Below are positions 62,630 to 64,000 of a stretch of DNA of 64,000 nt, in pieces (within the stretch, counting starts at the first letter, position 1; every line of letters begins with the position of its first letter). The translations under genes were made by a program, and so were the position numbers. The notes beneath the pieces were generated by a model. The model was given only the letters and a program-made list of their open reading frames with translations. It was not told the origin of the DNA and made no database searches. Source of the DNA: Actinomyces sp. (GTDB lineage Bacteria > Actinomycetota > Actinomycetes > Actinomycetales > Actinomycetaceae); the NCBI GenBank assembly GCA_022649165.1, contig JALCNR010000005.1, positions 86,375-150,374 of the forward strand, written 5' to 3'.

Positions 62630-63664
62630 GTGACCCGATCGCCCCGACCTCCCGCGCCCCGTGACCGGGGCCACCGGACAGGCGCCGCACCGGCGCCCGC
62701 CACGGTCCGGGACACGGAGCCCACCGGGTCTGGACTGCTGGGCCCCGTCGAGGTCCGCGCGATCGCGGAGGCCCTGGGGATCCGGCCCACCAAAACCTTG
62801 GGGCAGAACTTCGTCCACGATCCCGGCACCGTGCGCCGTATCGTCCGCGCCGGCGGCGTGCTGCCCGGGGACGAGGTGCTGGAGATCGGCCCGGGGCTCG
62901 GCTCCCTGACGCTCGCCCTGCTGGAGGCCGGCGCCCGCGTCCGCGCCGTCGAGATCGACGAGGCGCTGGCCCGCGCCCTGCCCCGCACCGTCGGCGGCCG
63001 CATGCCCGCGGCCTCCGGCCGGCTGCGCGTCATCCACGCCGACGCGCTGCGCCTGGAGGGCGCCCGCGACCTCGGCGGGGAGTGGCCCGACCCGACCCGC
63101 CTCGTCGCCAACCTCCCGTACAACGTCGCAGTGCCTGTGCTCCTGTCGCTCCTCGAGCGCCTCCCCTCGCTGACCGATGTCCTGGTCATGGTGCAGGCCG
63201 AGGTGGCGGACCGCCTGGTGGCGGGTCCGGGCTCGCGCACCTACGGCGTGCCCTCCGTCAAGGCCGCCTGGTACGGCGAGACCGAGCGCGCGGGGACGAT
63301 CGGGCGCACCGTGTTCTGGCCGTCCCCCAACGTCGATTCCGCCCTGGTCCGGTTGCACCGCCATGCCGAGCCCCTGGGCGATGACGCCCTCAGACGGGCC
63401 GTCTTCGAGGTCGTCGACATCGCCTTCGGCCAGCGCCGCAAGACGCTGAGGGCCGCCCTGCGCCACTGGGCCGGGTCCTCGCATCAGGCCGAGGCGCTCC
63501 TGCGGGCGGCCGGCGTCGATCCCTCGGCGCGCGGGGAGACCCTGGGCATCGACCGTTTCACGGCGCTCGCCCGGCAGGTGCTCGCGGCGAGGGCCCGCGG
63601 CGAGATGCCGGGTCCCGGGAGCGCCGCCGGAGCCCCATCGAGGGAGGAGGGCGCCGATGCGTGA
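62630..63664 (+). CDS. rsmA: 16S rRNA A1518/A1519 dimethyltransferase
   Basis: The protein has 344 residues, longer than E. coli KsgA through N- and C-terminal extensions. '[18 protein letters not shown]' and the SAM motif '[20 protein letters not shown]' are near the middle of the N half; '[18 protein letters not shown]' is the catalytic N-L-P-Y; '[13 protein letters not shown]' and '[15 protein letters not shown]' are conserved. It methylates the decoding-region adenines during 30S assembly. TAGGAT lies 6 bases before GTG 62630, so it is probably leaderless. The stop overlaps the ispE start region. Confidence 0.96.
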   Translation: MTRSPRPPAPRDRGHRTGAAPAPATVRDTEPTGSGLLGPVEVRAIAEALGIRPTKTLGQNFVHDPGTVRRIVRAGGVLPGDEVLEIGPGLGSLTLALLEAGARVRAVEIDEALARALPRTVGGRMPAASGRLRVIHADALRLEGARDLGGEWPDPTRLVANLPYNVAVPVLLSLLERLPSLTDVLVMVQAEVADRLVAGPGSRTYGVPSVKAAWYGETERAGTIGRTVFWPSPNVDSALVRLHRHAEPLGDDALRRAVFEVVDIAFGQRRKTLRAALRHWAGSSHQAEALLRAAGVDPSARGETLGIDRFTALARQVLAARARGEMPGPGSAAGAPSREEGADA

Positions 63665-64000
63665 GGTCACCGCCTCCGCGCCGGGCAAGATCAACCTGCT
63701 CCTGCGCGTCGGCCGGCCGGGTGCGGACGGCTACCATCCCCTGGTCACGGTCTTCGAGAGCGTGGACCTGCGCGAGACCGTCACCGTGCGCACCGTCAGG
63801 AGCCCCGGGATCCAGGTGCGCACCCGCGCCCGCAGCGCGGACGGATCCGTCGACGAGGCCGCCTCGCGCCAGCTGGACGCGCTGCCCCCCGAACGCCACC
63901 TCGCCGCCCGGGCGGCGCGCGCCCTGCAGAGGCTCGCGTCGGCCGGCCCCTGGGCGAGCACCGCGGCAGGCGTCCGCCTGGACGTCGACAAGCGCGTGCC
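63658..64000 (+). CDS. ispE: CDP-ME kinase (partial, runs off window)
   Basis: The first 114 codons are seen. GGGAGGAGG precedes ATG 63658, which overlaps the rsmA end by 7 bases. '[32 protein letters not shown]' is the GHMP-kinase N terminus; the family has the same Lys-Ile-Asn and Gly-Tyr-His wording. It acts in the non-mevalonate isoprenoid pathway. The adjoining rsmA-ispE order is typical of Actinobacteria. Confidence 0.95.

Noticed and set aside
1..64000. CRISPR array, rRNA operon, replication origin
   Set aside because: No regularly spaced repeats with spacers, no rRNA sequence and no dnaA-box cluster were seen.

Overview
The window is chromosomal DNA of a very GC-rich Actinobacterium, most likely from the Actinomycetaceae (Actinomyces/Schaalia-like). 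The evidence is the GC- and GTG-rich genes, the paired RpfB-like wall proteins, actinobacterial families (DUF5926, DUF3073, DUF3618, Holin-X), BioQ/BioY, CsoR, and the tRNA-Glu/Asp/Phe cluster. The genus is inference from overall character; there is no rRNA in the window.

Layout. 1-2.5 kb: the end of a DUF5926 gene, a GpgS-like glycosyltransferase and DNA-3-methyladenine glycosylase I. 2.5-5.8 kb: a copper operon csoR-copZ-copA (minus strand) with a clear CsoR operator; copA carries its metal-binding HMA domain inside the ATP-binding region. 5.9-8.4 kb: a GHSQGG hydrolase and a partner. 8.6-11.7 kb: a decayed GH13 glucosidase/LacI sugar locus with nonsense, frameshift and deletion lesions and an IS256-family element. 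11.7-16.0 kb: a lower-GC, possibly mobile cassette of a small secreted two-cysteine peptide and a lipoprotein/adaptor/ABC ATPase/FtsX-type permease operon, flanked by 26-bp direct repeats; this is the best candidate for an undescribed system. 16.0-25.3 kb: purB, a fructosamine kinase, a second GHSQG hydrolase locus, a holin-like protein, a HisC/Pat aminotransferase, an RlmA-like methyltransferase and an RNB ribonuclease. 25.4-31.5 kb: purF, purM, DUF3073, a DUF3618/Holin-X pair, an ABC-ATPase-like protein with a degenerate Walker A, and three tRNAs. 31.6-40.2 kb: MscS, MsrB, EamA exporter, FucO-type dehydrogenase, a MarR-MFS-MFS operon and tRNA-Lys. 40.2-51.3 kb: phosphate genes (ppk, pstSCAB) with 11-bp PHO-box-like repeats, a NUDIX/phosphatase fusion and a GH20-like protein lacking the expected catalytic pair. 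51.4-55.7 kb: rplJ-rplL with leader and terminator, bioQ and bioY divergent around a double operator, and an unknown conserved-looking protein. 55.8-64 kb: guaA, a threonine-synthase-like enzyme, TatD, two RpfB-like proteins, rsmA and the start of ispE.

Functional themes are purine synthesis (purB, purF, purM, guaA), copper and phosphate homeostasis, wall remodelling, translation and envelope export. A recurring regulatory feature is a -10 hexamer placed 6-7 bases upstream of the start codon at about fifteen genes, which indicates widespread leaderless transcription.
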